A DNA stretch of 64,000 bases from NCBI GenBank assembly GCA_000381565.1, contig KB906724.1, forward strand, positions 1,468,166 to 1,532,165, in the 5' to 3' direction. Numbering within the stretch: the stretch's first letter is position 1; each line of letters starts with the position of its first letter. Positions 18,101 through 28,205 of the stretch are shown in pieces. Both the position numbers and the translations under genes were made by a program. Under the pieces are notes generated by a model. The model saw only the letters and a list, made by a program, of their open reading frames with translations. It did no database searches and had not been told where the DNA came from. Origin of the DNA: Oxalobacteraceae bacterium AB_14 (lineage in GTDB: Bacteria > Pseudomonadota > Gammaproteobacteria > Burkholderiales > Burkholderiaceae_D).

Positions 18101-18972
18101 ACGACAAGAACCGTAGCTTTCCCCTCCCGCTATCCTCGGTAGTCGATAAGGGGGCCAAGAAGGCGACGGTATTCGCGCCGGTGGCGACGCCGCAGACGGC
18201 GACCCAGAACGCGGCCCGCCACGTGGCGCCGCAGCACGCTTATGCCAACCCGCGGCCGGTGGCGGTGCCGTCCAAGTCGCACAGCTACGCGCTGGAGCGG
18301 GCGCAGCCGGTGGCGGCGCCGGCGCCGCGCGGCAATCCGCTGGTGTCGGACGCGGTGCGCCGCGCCATGGTGCAGCGCATCGCCAGACAGGGCGTCAAGG
18401 ATGCGGTGGTGCTGGCGGCGATGGAGAGCGTGCCGCGCCATCTGTTCATGGACGAGGCGCTGGCCTCGCAAGCGTATATCGACGCCTCGCTGCCGATCGG
18501 CCACCACCAGACCATTTCCCAGCCCTACATCGTGGCCCGCATGATCGAGGTGATGCGCAACGGCGGTCCCTTGCAGCGGGTGCTGGAGATCGGCACCGGT
18601 TGCGGCTACCAGGCGGCGGTGCTGTCGTGCGTGGCGCAGCAGGTGTATTCGATCGAGCGCATCAAGCCGCTGCACGAGCTGGCCAAGGCCAATCTGCGCC
18701 CGCTGCGCGTGCCGAACCTGCGCTTGCATTACGGAGATGGTATGCTAGGCCTGCCGCAAGCGGCCCCGTTCGACGGTATCATCCTGGCCGCGGCCGGCCT
18801 GGAAGTGCCGCAAGCGCTGCTGGACCAGCTGACCATCGGTGGCCGGCTGGTGGCGCCGGTGGGCGTCCGCGCGCAGCACCTGGAGTTAATTACACGCATC
18901 GGCAAGGCGGAATGGGCCAGCGTCACGCTGGAAGACTGCCATTTCGTGCCGCTGCGTCCGGGCACGATATGA
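18097..18972 (+). CDS. pcm: Protein-L-isoaspartate O-methyltransferase with N-terminal extension
   Basis: 291 residues. It methylates isoaspartyl residues of aged proteins so that they can be repaired. The catalytic part begins near residue 85 ([16 protein letters not shown]); the SAM-binding loop is [16 protein letters not shown], and [20 protein letters not shown] is also family-typical. The first ~80 residues are a low-complexity Ala/Pro/Val extension not found in the ~210-residue enterobacterial enzyme. The extension could be real or the start could lie further in, but the ATGA overlap with surE favours the start given. Confidence 0.92.
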   Translation: MNDKNRSFPLPLSSVVDKGAKKATVFAPVATPQTATQNAARHVAPQHAYANPRPVAVPSKSHSYALERAQPVAAPAPRGNPLVSDAVRRAMVQRIARQGVKDAVVLAAMESVPRHLFMDEALASQAYIDASLPIGHHQTISQPYIVARMIEVMRNGGPLQRVLEIGTGCGYQAAVLSCVAQQVYSIERIKPLHELAKANLRPLRVPNLRLHYGDGMLGLPQAAPFDGIILAAAGLEVPQALLDQLTIGGRLVAPVGVRAQHLELITRIGKAEWASVTLEDCHFVPLRPGTI

Positions 18973-18995
18973 CGTGCCCGTATCATTAGACTAAG

Positions 18996-19922
18996 ATGAG
19001 AATGACTAATAAAAGTAACTTGCTCGCCATGAGCTTTGCGCTCGCTTTATTGAGCGCCTGCAGCACCACCCCGAATCTGGCACCGGTCGTCGACCGCACC
19101 GTGCCGCCTCCAGTCAAGCCCGCCACGCCCAGCGAAACGGCGCAGATCGCCCGCGACGAGCGCGGCCTGTACACCGTCAAGAAGGGCGATACGCTGATCC
19201 GCATCGCGCTCGAATACGGCCAGAACTACCGCGACCTGGTGACCTGGAACAGCCTGGCCAATCCGAACGACATCAAGGTCGACCAGGTGCTGCGCGTGCT
19301 GCCGCCGGACAGCGCGGCCAACGGCGTGCAGACCGGCGCCATCGTCATGGCGCCGGCGGAAAAGACGCCGCCGACCCCGCCCGTGGTCAAGAAAACCGAG
19401 CCCAAAGGCGAGAAGAAGCCCTATTCGGACAGTGCGCTGGCGGAATTGCAACGCGCCGACGGCAACGGCAAGGCCGAGGGCAGCGTCAGGCCGGCCCCGG
19501 CGCCATCGCCCGCCGTGGCCGCCGCGCCGCCGGCCGCCGCCAGCGCCGACGACGAAAAATTGAGCTGGATGTGGCCGTCCGAAGGCCGCGTCATCGCCAC
19601 CTTCGACGAGGGCAAGAACAAGGGCGTGGACATCGCCGGCAAGGCGGGCCAGCAAGTCGTGGCTGCCGGGGCCGGAAAAGTGATGTATGCCGGCAGCGGC
19701 ATCCGTGGATATGGTAATCTCGTTATTGTGAAACACAGTAATAGCTTGTTGTCGGCCTACGCCCACAATCGCACCATAGTGGTCAAGGAAGGCCAGAGCG
19801 TGACCAAGGGACAAATGATTGCTGAAATGGGCGATTCGGACGCCGATTCCGTCAAGCTGCACTTTGAGATCAGGCAGCAGGGCAAACCGGTGGACCCGTC
19901 CAGATTCCTGCCTAACCGCTAG
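18996..19922 (+). CDS. nlpD: NlpD-like lipoprotein with LysM and M23 peptidase domains
   Basis: 308 residues. Lipoprotein signal with lipobox LLSAC (Cys near residue 22), a LysM peptidoglycan-binding domain (YTVKKGDTLIRIALEYGQ onward), a Pro/Ala/Lys-rich linker, and a C-terminal LytM/M23 domain. The usual first zinc-ligand motif GxHxGxD reads KNKGVDIAG here, so the domain is probably not a working peptidase, as in the NlpD/EnvC activators that switch on amidases at division. ATG at 18996; an in-frame ATG at 19002 is an alternative. rpoS begins seven bases after the stop; in other bacteria an rpoS promoter lies inside nlpD. Confidence 0.93.
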   Translation: MRMTNKSNLLAMSFALALLSACSTTPNLAPVVDRTVPPPVKPATPSETAQIARDERGLYTVKKGDTLIRIALEYGQNYRDLVTWNSLANPNDIKVDQVLRVLPPDSAANGVQTGAIVMAPAEKTPPTPPVVKKTEPKGEKKPYSDSALAELQRADGNGKAEGSVRPAPAPSPAVAAAPPAAASADDEKLSWMWPSEGRVIATFDEGKNKGVDIAGKAGQQVVAAGAGKVMYAGSGIRGYGNLVIVKHSNSLLSAYAHNRTIVVKEGQSVTKGQMIAEMGDSDADSVKLHFEIRQQGKPVDPSRFLPNR

Positions 19923-19929
19923 CTGAACC

Positions 19930-20937
19930 ATGACACAGACGCCGCACGACCCGATGGATGACGACGCTGCCCCGGACGAATTCCCGGACGAGGGCAATGA
20001 TGATGTCGCCATCGAGGCTGCGGATGGCGAGGCGGAAACCGTCGAGCCGGGCGCGGTGCTGGAAAGCGTCGATGAACTGAAAAAAGTGCTGGCGGCCGAG
20101 CTGTCGACCGACACCACCCAGCACTACCTGAACCAGATCGGCACCCGTCCGCTGCTGACGGCGCCGCAGGAGGTGCACTACGCCACGCTGGCCAAGGCCG
20201 GCGACTTCAGCGCCCGCCAGACCATGATCGAGCACAACCTGCGGCTGGTGGTGTCGATCGCCAAGCACTACATCAACCGCGGCGTGGTCCTGCTCGACAT
20301 GATCGAGGAGGGCAACATCGGCCTGATGCGCGCCATCGACAAGTTCGAGCCGGAGCGCGGCTTCCGCTTCTCGACCTACGCCACCTGGTGGATACGCCAG
20401 AGCATCGAGCGCGCCATCATGAACCAGGCCCGCACGGTGCGCCTGCCGGTGCACATGGTGCGCGAGCTGAACCAGATCCTGCGCGGCAAATACCATCTCG
20501 AAGCCCAGCACCACAACGGCAAGGACGCCACCGCCGAGGACATCGCCGAGCTGGTCGGCCGCCCGGTGGAGGAGGTGCAGGACATCCTGGCGCTGTCCGA
20601 GCACGCCACCTCGCTCGACGCGCCGCTGGACAACGATCCGCAATCGTCGCTGATGGACATGCTGCCCGGCGACGCCGACGACAGCCCGGACGCCCGCGCC
20701 GAACACCACGAGATGACCTTGCTGGTGCGCGACTGGCTGACCAAGCTGCCGGACAAGCAGCGCATCGTCATCATGCGCCGCTTCGGCCTCGACAACGACG
20801 ATCCGGCCACCTTGGAAACGCTGGCCGAGGAAATGGGCGTCACCCGTGAGCGCGTGCGCCAGATCCAGCAGGAAGCGCTGGTCAAGCTGAAACGCGCCAT
20901 GGCCGCGCGCGGCGTGGTGCGCGATTCCCTGCTGTAG
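19930..20937 (+). CDS. rpoS: RNA polymerase sigma factor RpoS (stationary-phase/general stress)
   Basis: 335 residues. An acidic N-terminal region (~1-60) precedes sigma region 1.2, region 2 ([22 protein letters not shown], then [20 protein letters not shown] and the promoter-melting [15 protein letters not shown]), region 3 ([13 protein letters not shown]), and region 4 with [20 protein letters not shown]. The neighbourhood surE-pcm-nlpD is the classic rpoS context, which separates it from the housekeeping sigma factor. No strong Shine-Dalgarno is present in the seven-base gap, so translation may be coupled to nlpD or controlled post-transcriptionally; hfq is in the same window. Confidence 0.96.
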   Translation: MTQTPHDPMDDDAAPDEFPDEGNDDVAIEAADGEAETVEPGAVLESVDELKKVLAAELSTDTTQHYLNQIGTRPLLTAPQEVHYATLAKAGDFSARQTMIEHNLRLVVSIAKHYINRGVVLLDMIEEGNIGLMRAIDKFEPERGFRFSTYATWWIRQSIERAIMNQARTVRLPVHMVRELNQILRGKYHLEAQHHNGKDATAEDIAELVGRPVEEVQDILALSEHATSLDAPLDNDPQSSLMDMLPGDADDSPDARAEHHEMTLLVRDWLTKLPDKQRIVIMRRFGLDNDDPATLETLAEEMGVTRERVRQIQQEALVKLKRAMAARGVVRDSLL

Positions 20938-21026
20938 TTCCCTTCTGCTATCATGTTGGCCCGGCCAGGCCAGGCCCCGGCGCTTGAGTGCCGGCGTCAG
21001 CCATTCCCTATCCAATATTGAACGTT

Positions 21027-22364
21027 ATGCAAGAAAATACAATTTTCATCAAGTCGCTCGACATGGACGCCCGCGGCGTCGGCCATCTGGAAAATGAAGA
21101 CGGCTCCCAAGGTAAAGTGGTGTTTGTCGAGGGCGCGCTGCCTGGCGAGACGGTGAAATTCACCACGTTCAAGAAGAAGAAAAACTGGGAAATGGCCCGC
21201 ATGGACGAGCTGCTGCACGAGTCCCACATGCGCGTCAAGCCGCAGTGCGTGCACTTCGAGATGTGCGGCGGCTGCTCGATGCAGCACCTGGAAGCGACCG
21301 CGCAGGTGGCGATCAAGCAGCGCGTGCTGGAAGACAACCTGCGCCATATCGGCAAGGTCCGACCGCTGACGGTGATGCGCCCGATGTACGGCCCGACCTG
21401 GGGCTACCGCTACCGCGCCCGCCTGTCGGTGCGCCACGTGGCCAAGAAGAACACGGTGCTGGTCGGCTTCAAGGAAAAGAAAACCATCTTCGTGGCCGAC
21501 ATCCAGAGCTGCGAGATCCTGCCCAGGCACGTGTCGGACCTGCTGCTGCCGCTGCGCGGCCTGATCGGCTCGCTGACCCTGTTCGACCAGGTGCCGCAGA
21601 TCGAAGTGGCGATCGGCGAGGGCGTGACCGCGCTGGTGCTGCGCATCATGGCGCCGCTGGGCAGCGGCGACGACGCCAAGCTGAAGGCCTTCGCCGACCT
21701 GCACCAGGTGCAGTTCTGGCTGCAAACCAAGGGCCCGGAAACGGCCGAGCCCTTCTACCCGCTGGACCAGCAACTGTACTACCAGCTGCCGGAGTTCGGC
21801 ATCAAGATGCCGTTCAAGCCGGTCGACTTCACGCAGGTCAACCACTACATCAACCGCGTGCTGGTGGCCAAGGCCCTGCGCCTGCTGGACGTGCAGCCGG
21901 AAGACCGCGTGGCCGACCTGTTCTGCGGCCTGGGCAACTTCACGCTGCCGCTGGCGACGCAGGCAAGGGTAGTGGTGGGCATCGAAGGCCTGACCTCGCT
22001 CACCGAGCGCGCGCTGGACAACGCCAAGGCCAACGGCCTGTCGGACAAGACCACCTTCTACACCCGCAACCTGTTCGAGATCACGGCCGATCACCTGGTC
22101 GAGCTGGGCAAGTTCGACCGCATGCTGATCGACCCGCCGCGCGACGGCGCCATGGCGCTGAGCGAAGCGCTGGTGGCCCTGAGCCAGAGCCGCGCCGACC
22201 TGCTGCCCAAGCGCATCGTCTACGTTTCGTGCAGCCCGTCGACCCTGGCGCGCGACGCCGGCATCCTGGTCAACGCCGGCTATGTGCTCGACAAGGCCGG
22301 CGTGATCAATATGTTCCCGCACACCTCGCACGTGGAATCGATGGGCGTATTTAATCTGAGTTAA
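21027..22364 (+). CDS. rlmD: 23S rRNA (uracil-1939-C5)-methyltransferase RlmD
   Basis: 445 residues. TRAM-like N-terminus, a 4Fe-4S site with C74, C80 and C83 (CVHFEMCGGC) and a fourth Cys in IQSCEI, SAM-binding DLFCGLGNFTLPLA, and the catalytic-nucleophile region RIVYVSCSPSTLARD. Start set at ATG 21027, where similarity to RlmD begins (MQENTIFIKSLDMDARGVGH); the frame is open 13 codons further upstream without family character. It follows rpoS on the same strand with an 89-base gap. Confidence 0.94.
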   Translation: MQENTIFIKSLDMDARGVGHLENEDGSQGKVVFVEGALPGETVKFTTFKKKKNWEMARMDELLHESHMRVKPQCVHFEMCGGCSMQHLEATAQVAIKQRVLEDNLRHIGKVRPLTVMRPMYGPTWGYRYRARLSVRHVAKKNTVLVGFKEKKTIFVADIQSCEILPRHVSDLLLPLRGLIGSLTLFDQVPQIEVAIGEGVTALVLRIMAPLGSGDDAKLKAFADLHQVQFWLQTKGPETAEPFYPLDQQLYYQLPEFGIKMPFKPVDFTQVNHYINRVLVAKALRLLDVQPEDRVADLFCGLGNFTLPLATQARVVVGIEGLTSLTERALDNAKANGLSDKTTFYTRNLFEITADHLVELGKFDRMLIDPPRDGAMALSEALVALSQSRADLLPKRIVYVSCSPSTLARDAGILVNAGYVLDKAGVINMFPHTSHVESMGVFNLS

Positions 22365-22389
22365 TGCGCTGGCATGATGCGCTGGCCTG
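22364..22389. repeat. 13-bp tandem duplication after rlmD
   Basis: ATGCGCTGGCATG followed directly by ATGCGCTGGCCTG: two 13-base copies with one difference, starting at the last base of the rlmD stop codon. A local slippage or duplication product with no evident function. Confidence 0.6.
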
Positions 22390-22409
22390 ATGTTTTTTCT
22401 GTAATATTG

Positions 22410-22438
22410 TTGACATTGCCGGGGGCGTTTGCAACACT
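22410..22438 (+). promoter_or_regulatory. Weak candidate promoter for the alpha-2-macroglobulin/pbpC operon
   Basis: A perfect TTGACA (22410-22415), a 17-base spacer and AACACT (three of six matches) in the short gap before the operon. Only the -35 half is convincing. Confidence 0.3.
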
Positions 22439-22469
22439 GGTCTGATTCCCCATCAGCACCGGAGTTGGC

Positions 22470-25400
22470 ATGCGCCTCCTGACCCGCTTTATCGGCCTGG
22501 CCGCCTTGTGCAGCCTGCCGTTGGCCGTCCTGGCCCAGACCTCCGTCACCTCCTTTTCTCCCTCCGGCGTCGTCAAAGGCGTGCGGCAGGCGAGCGCGCG
22601 CTTCAGCGGCCAGATGGTCCCGCTGGGCGACATGCGGCTGGGCGATCCGTTCACCGTCGATTGTCCGGAACAGGGCAAGGGCCGCTGGATCGACGGCAAA
22701 AACTGGCGCTACGATTTCGTCCGCGACCTGCCGGCCGGCGTGGCGTGCAGCTTCACGCTGAAGCCGGACGCGCAGGACCTGGCAGGCAAGCAGCTCGCCG
22801 GCGAACGCCGCTTCGCCTTTAACACCGGCGGCCCCGCCATTGTGCAGTCGATGCCGCGTGAGGGCGCTTCGGATATCGACGAGCAGCAGATCTTCATCCT
22901 CGGCCTGGACGCGCCGGCCAGCGACGAAACGGTCGCCGCCCATGCCTGGTGCCGCGCCGAAGGCATCAACGAAAGAATCGGCGTGCGCGTGCTGGACGGC
23001 GCGCAACGCAAGCAGATATTGGAACAGCGCAAGTCCTTCATGGACCGCTATCTGACCGTCTACTTCAAGGCGCGCGGCGTGGTGTGGGGCGCGACGGCGA
23101 CGGTGCGCAGCAGGCGCCTGGAAAAGCTGCCGCTGGCGGTCCTGCAATGCAAGCGCCGCCTGCCGGCCAACGCGGAGGTGTCGCTGGTCTGGGGCGCTGG
23201 CATCGCGGCCGACAGCGGCATCGCGACCACGCAGGAGCAGACCTGGTCGTACAAGACGCGGCCTGAATTCACCGCCAGGTTCAGTTGCGACAGGCTGAAA
23301 ACCAACGGCGGCTGCATTCCCTTCCTGCCTGCGCGCCTGGAGTTCACCGCGCCGGTCCGCATGGCCGATGCCCTGGCCGTCAGGCTGACCGGCCCAGGCG
23401 GCAAAGTCTTCAAGGCCAGCGTCGACAAGGAAGATGCCAGGGCCGACTACGTCAGCTCGCTGACCATCGAAGGCCCGTTCCCGGAGAAGTCCAAACTGAC
23501 GCTGTCGCTGCCGGCCGGCTTGAAGGACGACGCCAGGCGCCCCCTGCTGAACCAGGCGCGCTTCCCGATGACGGTGCTGACGGATGTGCAGCCGCCGCTG
23601 GTCAAGTTCCCGGCGCGCTTCGGCATCATCGAGGCCAAGGGCGACCGCCTGCTGCCGGTCACGGTGCGCAATGTCGAGGGCAGCCTGGCCGGACGCAAGT
23701 CGCGGGTCGACGGCGCCGCCTTGCGCGTCAACGACAGCGGCGTCGCGCAGGATGAGCAGGACCGCCAGATCATGTCCTGGCTGCGCCGCATGTCCGGCTA
23801 TGGCTGGGAGCCGCGGGAACTGTACGGCGACGCCTTGTACCAGCCGCTGCTCGGCGAGAGCAGGAAGGCGCCGGCCGGCGCGGTCGAGCGCTTCACCATG
23901 CCCAAGCCGGGCGGACGCCGGGCCTTCGAGGTGGTCGGCATCCCGCTGCGCAAGCCGGGCTTCTACGTGGTCGAACTGGCCAGCCCCAAGCTGGGCGCGG
24001 CGCTGAACGTCAAGCCATCCACCGCCTATATCAGCACGGCGGCGCTGGTGACCAATATGGTGGCGCACTTCAAGCGCGGCGCGCAGTCGTCGCTGGTGTG
24101 GGTGACGTCGCTGGACAAGGGCAAGCCGGTGCCGCAGGCGCAGGTGACGGTGCGCGATTGCGCCGGCAAGCAGATATGGCAGGGCGCCACCAACAGCATG
24201 GGCGTGGCCGGCATCGCGCAGGAGCTGCCGGAGGCCAGCTGCGAATCCGCCGGCGGCTACTTCATCAGCGCGCGCAATGGCGCCGACATGACCTTTACGC
24301 TGTCCAGCTGGACGCGCGGCATCGAGAGCTGGCGCTTCAATCTGCCGACCGAAGGCAGCAGCGCCGACAACGTCATCGCCGCCACGGTGTTCGACCGCAC
24401 GCTGCTGCGCGCCGGCGAGACGCTGCACATGAAGCACTTCCTGCGTCGCCACGTCAATCAAGGCATCGCGCTGCTTGGCGGGAACGACGCCGCGCGCAAG
24501 GCGCAGCCGGGCAGCATCTTCGTCATGCATGAAGGGAGCGAGCAGAAATACGAGCTGCCGATCGCCTGGAGCGCCAACGGCAGCGCGGAGAACCAGTGGG
24601 CGATCCCGGCCGACGCCAAGCAGGGCTGGTACACCGTCCTGCTGGGCGGCCGCACGGCGGGGCGCTTCCGCGTCGAGCAGTTCCGCGTGCCGACCATGAA
24701 GGCCGTGCTGCAAGGGCCGAAGACGCCGGCCATCCAGGCGCCGGCGGTGGATCTGGATGTGCAGCTCAGCTACCTGTCCGGCGGCGGCGCCGGCGGCGCG
24801 GCGGTGCAGTTGCGCACCGTGGTGCAGGACAAGGCGGTCGGCTTTGAAGACTACCCGGACTTCAGCTTCAGCACCGGCGACGTCAAGACCGGCGTGGAGC
24901 GCAGCAACGGCGCCTTCGACGAGGATGAGGGCATGTTCGGGGAGGGCGAGGCCGACGCCGACGCCAACGGCGGCGCGGTCAGCGGCCCGTCCGGCATCAA
25001 GACCCGCAGCCTCACGCTGGACAAGGCCGGCGGCGCGCGCGTCAAGCTGGACCAGCTGCCGACGGTGCAAACGCCGCACGACCTGACGGCCGAGATGTCC
25101 TACCAGGACGCCAGCGGCGAGACGCTGTCCGTGTCGACCCGGATTCCCCTGTGGCCGTCCAGCTACCTGATCGGCATCCAGCCGGACGGCTGGGTGTTGA
25201 GCAAGGACGCGCTGAAATTCCAGGTGGTGGTGCTGGACCTGCAAGGCAAGCCGGTGGCCGATGCGCCGGTGTCGGTGGACTTCTTCCAGCGGCAGTCGTA
25301 CTCGCACCGCCGGCGCCTGATCGGCGGCTTCTACGCCTACGAGAACAACCACGAAGTCAAGGCGCTGGGCGCCGCCTGTGCCGGCAAGACCGACAACAAG

Positions 25401-28205
25401 GGCCTGCTGATCTGCCAGGTCAAGGCGCCCGCGTCGGGCAACCTGATCCTGCGCGCCAAGACGCAGGACGGCCAGCAGCGCGTGGCGATGACCAACCGCG
25501 AAACCTGGGTGGCCGACGGCGCCGACTGGTGGTTCAACGCCACCGACAACGACCGCATCGACCTGCTGCCGGAGAAGAAGCGCTACGAGCCGGGCGAAAC
25601 GGCCAGCTTCCAGGTGCGCATGCCGTTCCGTGAAGCGACCGCGCTGATCACCGTGGAGCGTGAAGGCATCATCGACACTTACGTGCGGCCGTTGTCGGGC
25701 AGCTCGCCGGTGTTCACCATTCCGGTCAGGAACAGCTACGCCCCGAATGTGTATGTGTCGGCGCTGGTGGTGCGCGGCCGCGTGGCCAGCGTGCAGCCGA
25801 CCGCGCTGGTCGACCTGGGCAAGCCCGCCTACAAGCTGGGCATCGCGCCGCTGCGGGTGGGCTGGTCGGCCAATGAGCTGAAGGTGCAGGTCACGGCCGA
25901 CAAGCCGGTCTACAACATCCGCGACAAGGCCGCGGTGGCGGTCAAGGTCACGCGCGCGGACGGCTCCGCGCCGCCCGCCGGCGCCGAGGTGGCGCTGGCG
26001 GCGGTCGATGTCGGCCTGCTGGAGCTGATGCCCAACAGCAGCTGGGATCTGCTGGAGGCGATGATGCAGCAACGCAGCCTGCAAGTGGAGACGGCGACCG
26101 CGCAGATGCAGGTGGTCGGTAAGCGCCACTTCGGCCGCAAGGCCGTGCCGCACGGCGGTGGCGGCGGCAAGGGCGCGGGGCGCGAGCTGTTCGACACGCT
26201 GCTGTTCTGGAAGGCCCGCGTCACGCTGGACGCACATGGCGAAGCCACGGTGCAGGTGCCGATCAACGATTCGTTGACGGCCTTCCGCATCGTCGCCATC
26301 GCCAGCGCCAACGCCGACTTGTTCGGCACCGGCCGCACCGAGGTGCGCAGCTCGCAGGACCTGATACTGCTGTCAGGCCTGCCCGCGCTGGTGCGCGAGG
26401 GCGACCGTTTCCGCGCCGGCTTCACGCTGCGCAACACCACCAATGCCGCCGTCAAGGTGGCGCTGAGCGCCATTGCGGGCGGCAAGGCGCTGGCGCCGCA
26501 GCAGGTGTCGCTGGAGGCGGGGCAGGCGCAGGATATCGGCTGGGACTACCAGGTGCCGTTGGCCGTCGGCACGCTGGCGTGGGACGTGAGCGCCAGCATC
26601 GTCGCGCAAGGCGAGGGCGGTGCGGCCACGCGCGACCGTCTGAATGTCAAGCAGAAGGTGGTGGCTGCCGTACCGGTGCGCACCACGCAGGCGACCCTGC
26701 TGCAACTGGATGGCAAGCAGTCGATGCAGGTGCGCCTGCCGGACGATGCGCTGCCTGGACGCGGCGGCGTGCGGGCGCAGTTCAGCGCCAGGCTCGGTGG
26801 CGATTTGCCGGGCGTGCGCGATTACATGAGCGCCTATCCTTACCGCTGCTTCGAGCAGGTCGGCTCGCGCGCCATCGCGCTGCATGACAAGGCGCTGTGG
26901 CAGTCGGCGGTCGACACGCTGCCGGCGCACCTGGACGCCGATGGCCTGGTCAAGTACTTCGCCAGCATGCAGCAGGGCTCCGATACCTTGACCGCCTATG
27001 TGCTGTCGGCCTCGCAGGAAGCCGGCTACGCCATTCCCGATGAGCTGAAGGGCCGCATGGAGAGCGGCCTGATGGCCTTCGTGCAGGGCAAGGTGACGCG
27101 CTACTCGTCGTTGCCGACCGCTGACCTGGCGGTCCGCAAGATGGCCGCGCTGGAGGCGCTGTCGCGTTCCAACGGCATCCTGCCGGAAGCGCTGGAGTCG
27201 TTCTCGGTCGAGCCGAATCTGTGGCCGACGTCCGCCGTCATCGACTGGTACCTGGTGCTCACGCGCTCGCCCAAGCTGCCGCAGCACGCGCAGCGATTGA
27301 CGCAGGCGGACCAGATCCTGCGTTCGCGCCTGAACCTGCAGGGCACGACGATGGGCTTCTCGACCGAGCGCAGCGACGACTGGTGGTGGCTGATGGCCTC
27401 CGCCGACAGCAACGCCAACCGGCTGTTGCTGGCGATGGTGGACAACCCGGCCTGGAAGGACGACATCGGCCGCCTGGCGCGCGGCGCGCTGGGACGCCAG
27501 AAGAAAGGCCGCTGGGGCACGACGGTGGCCAATGCCTGGGGCACGCTGGCGATCGACCGCTTTTCGCAGAAGTTCGAGAGCGTCGCCGTGACCGGCACCA
27601 GCAGCGCCACGCTGGCGCAGGCCAGCAAGAGCATCGCCTTCGGCGGCGCGACCAGGGGCGGCAGCGTGCTGCTGCCATGGCCGCGCGGCGGCGGCGAGCT
27701 GGAACTCGTCCACGCCGGCACCGGCAAGCCGTGGGTGACGGTGCAGGCCCTGGCCGCGCTGCCGCTGAAGGCGCCGGTGTCGAGCGGCTACAAGATCGCC
27801 AAGACCATCACGCCGGTGGAGCAGAAGAAGGCCGGCGTCTGGTCGCGTGGCGACGTCTATCGCGTGCACCTGGCGCTGGAAGCGCAGTCGGACATGACCT
27901 GGGTGGTGGTGGATGATCCCATTCCCGCCAGCGCCACGGTGCTGGGCTCGGGCCTGGGGCGCGATTCGCAGCTGCTCAGCAGCGGCAACAAGCGCAGCGG
28001 CTGGACGTGGCCGGTGTTCGAGGAGCGCACCTTCGAGGGCTACCACGCGTTCTACCAGTTTGTCCCGAAAGGCAAGTGGAGCGTGGAGTACACTGTGCGC
28101 TTGAATAATCCGGGCCAGTTCAAGCTGCCGACCACGCGCGTCGAAGCGATGTACAGCCCTGAGATGTTTGGCGAAGCGCCGAACGCACCGATGAGCGTGA
28201 AATGA
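22470..28205 (+). CDS. Bacterial alpha-2-macroglobulin family protein (YfhM type)
   Basis: 1911 residues, exported by the signal peptide MRLLTRFIGLAALCSLPLAVLAQ. Bacterial A2Ms are periplasmic protease traps that guard the cell wall. Visible are the macroglobulin-like beta domains, the region ETASFQVRMPFREATALITVEREG in outline, and the thioester motif C1460-FEQ (in YPYRCFEQ), which would cross-link captured proteases. The complement-like alpha/alpha toroid follows. There is no lipobox, unlike E. coli YfhM, so it may be soluble in the periplasm. Its stop overlaps the ATG of pbpC by four bases; the A2M-PBP1C pairing is well known and suggests joint wall defence and repair. Confidence 0.93.
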   Translation: MRLLTRFIGLAALCSLPLAVLAQTSVTSFSPSGVVKGVRQASARFSGQMVPLGDMRLGDPFTVDCPEQGKGRWIDGKNWRYDFVRDLPAGVACSFTLKPDAQDLAGKQLAGERRFAFNTGGPAIVQSMPREGASDIDEQQIFILGLDAPASDETVAAHAWCRAEGINERIGVRVLDGAQRKQILEQRKSFMDRYLTVYFKARGVVWGATATVRSRRLEKLPLAVLQCKRRLPANAEVSLVWGAGIAADSGIATTQEQTWSYKTRPEFTARFSCDRLKTNGGCIPFLPARLEFTAPVRMADALAVRLTGPGGKVFKASVDKEDARADYVSSLTIEGPFPEKSKLTLSLPAGLKDDARRPLLNQARFPMTVLTDVQPPLVKFPARFGIIEAKGDRLLPVTVRNVEGSLAGRKSRVDGAALRVNDSGVAQDEQDRQIMSWLRRMSGYGWEPRELYGDALYQPLLGESRKAPAGAVERFTMPKPGGRRAFEVVGIPLRKPGFYVVELASPKLGAALNVKPSTAYISTAALVTNMVAHFKRGAQSSLVWVTSLDKGKPVPQAQVTVRDCAGKQIWQGATNSMGVAGIAQELPEASCESAGGYFISARNGADMTFTLSSWTRGIESWRFNLPTEGSSADNVIAATVFDRTLLRAGETLHMKHFLRRHVNQGIALLGGNDAARKAQPGSIFVMHEGSEQKYELPIAWSANGSAENQWAIPADAKQGWYTVLLGGRTAGRFRVEQFRVPTMKAVLQGPKTPAIQAPAVDLDVQLSYLSGGGAGGAAVQLRTVVQDKAVGFEDYPDFSFSTGDVKTGVERSNGAFDEDEGMFGEGEADADANGGAVSGPSGIKTRSLTLDKAGGARVKLDQLPTVQTPHDLTAEMSYQDASGETLSVSTRIPLWPSSYLIGIQPDGWVLSKDALKFQVVVLDLQGKPVADAPVSVDFFQRQSYSHRRRLIGGFYAYENNHEVKALGAACAGKTDNKGLLICQVKAPASGNLILRAKTQDGQQRVAMTNRETWVADGADWWFNATDNDRIDLLPEKKRYEPGETASFQVRMPFREATALITVEREGIIDTYVRPLSGSSPVFTIPVRNSYAPNVYVSALVVRGRVASVQPTALVDLGKPAYKLGIAPLRVGWSANELKVQVTADKPVYNIRDKAAVAVKVTRADGSAPPAGAEVALAAVDVGLLELMPNSSWDLLEAMMQQRSLQVETATAQMQVVGKRHFGRKAVPHGGGGGKGAGRELFDTLLFWKARVTLDAHGEATVQVPINDSLTAFRIVAIASANADLFGTGRTEVRSSQDLILLSGLPALVREGDRFRAGFTLRNTTNAAVKVALSAIAGGKALAPQQVSLEAGQAQDIGWDYQVPLAVGTLAWDVSASIVAQGEGGAATRDRLNVKQKVVAAVPVRTTQATLLQLDGKQSMQVRLPDDALPGRGGVRAQFSARLGGDLPGVRDYMSAYPYRCFEQVGSRAIALHDKALWQSAVDTLPAHLDADGLVKYFASMQQGSDTLTAYVLSASQEAGYAIPDELKGRMESGLMAFVQGKVTRYSSLPTADLAVRKMAALEALSRSNGILPEALESFSVEPNLWPTSAVIDWYLVLTRSPKLPQHAQRLTQADQILRSRLNLQGTTMGFSTERSDDWWWLMASADSNANRLLLAMVDNPAWKDDIGRLARGALGRQKKGRWGTTVANAWGTLAIDRFSQKFESVAVTGTSSATLAQASKSIAFGGATRGGSVLLPWPRGGGELELVHAGTGKPWVTVQALAALPLKAPVSSGYKIAKTITPVEQKKAGVWSRGDVYRVHLALEAQSDMTWVVVDDPIPASATVLGSGLGRDSQLLSSGNKRSGWTWPVFEERTFEGYHAFYQFVPKGKWSVEYTVRLNNPGQFKLPTTRVEAMYSPEMFGEAPNAPMSVK

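Noticed and set aside
20997..26237. 1746-codon open frame on the minus strand
   Set aside because: Antisense to rlmD and the alpha-2-macroglobulin gene; Arg/His/Gln-rich composition typical of a shadow frame.
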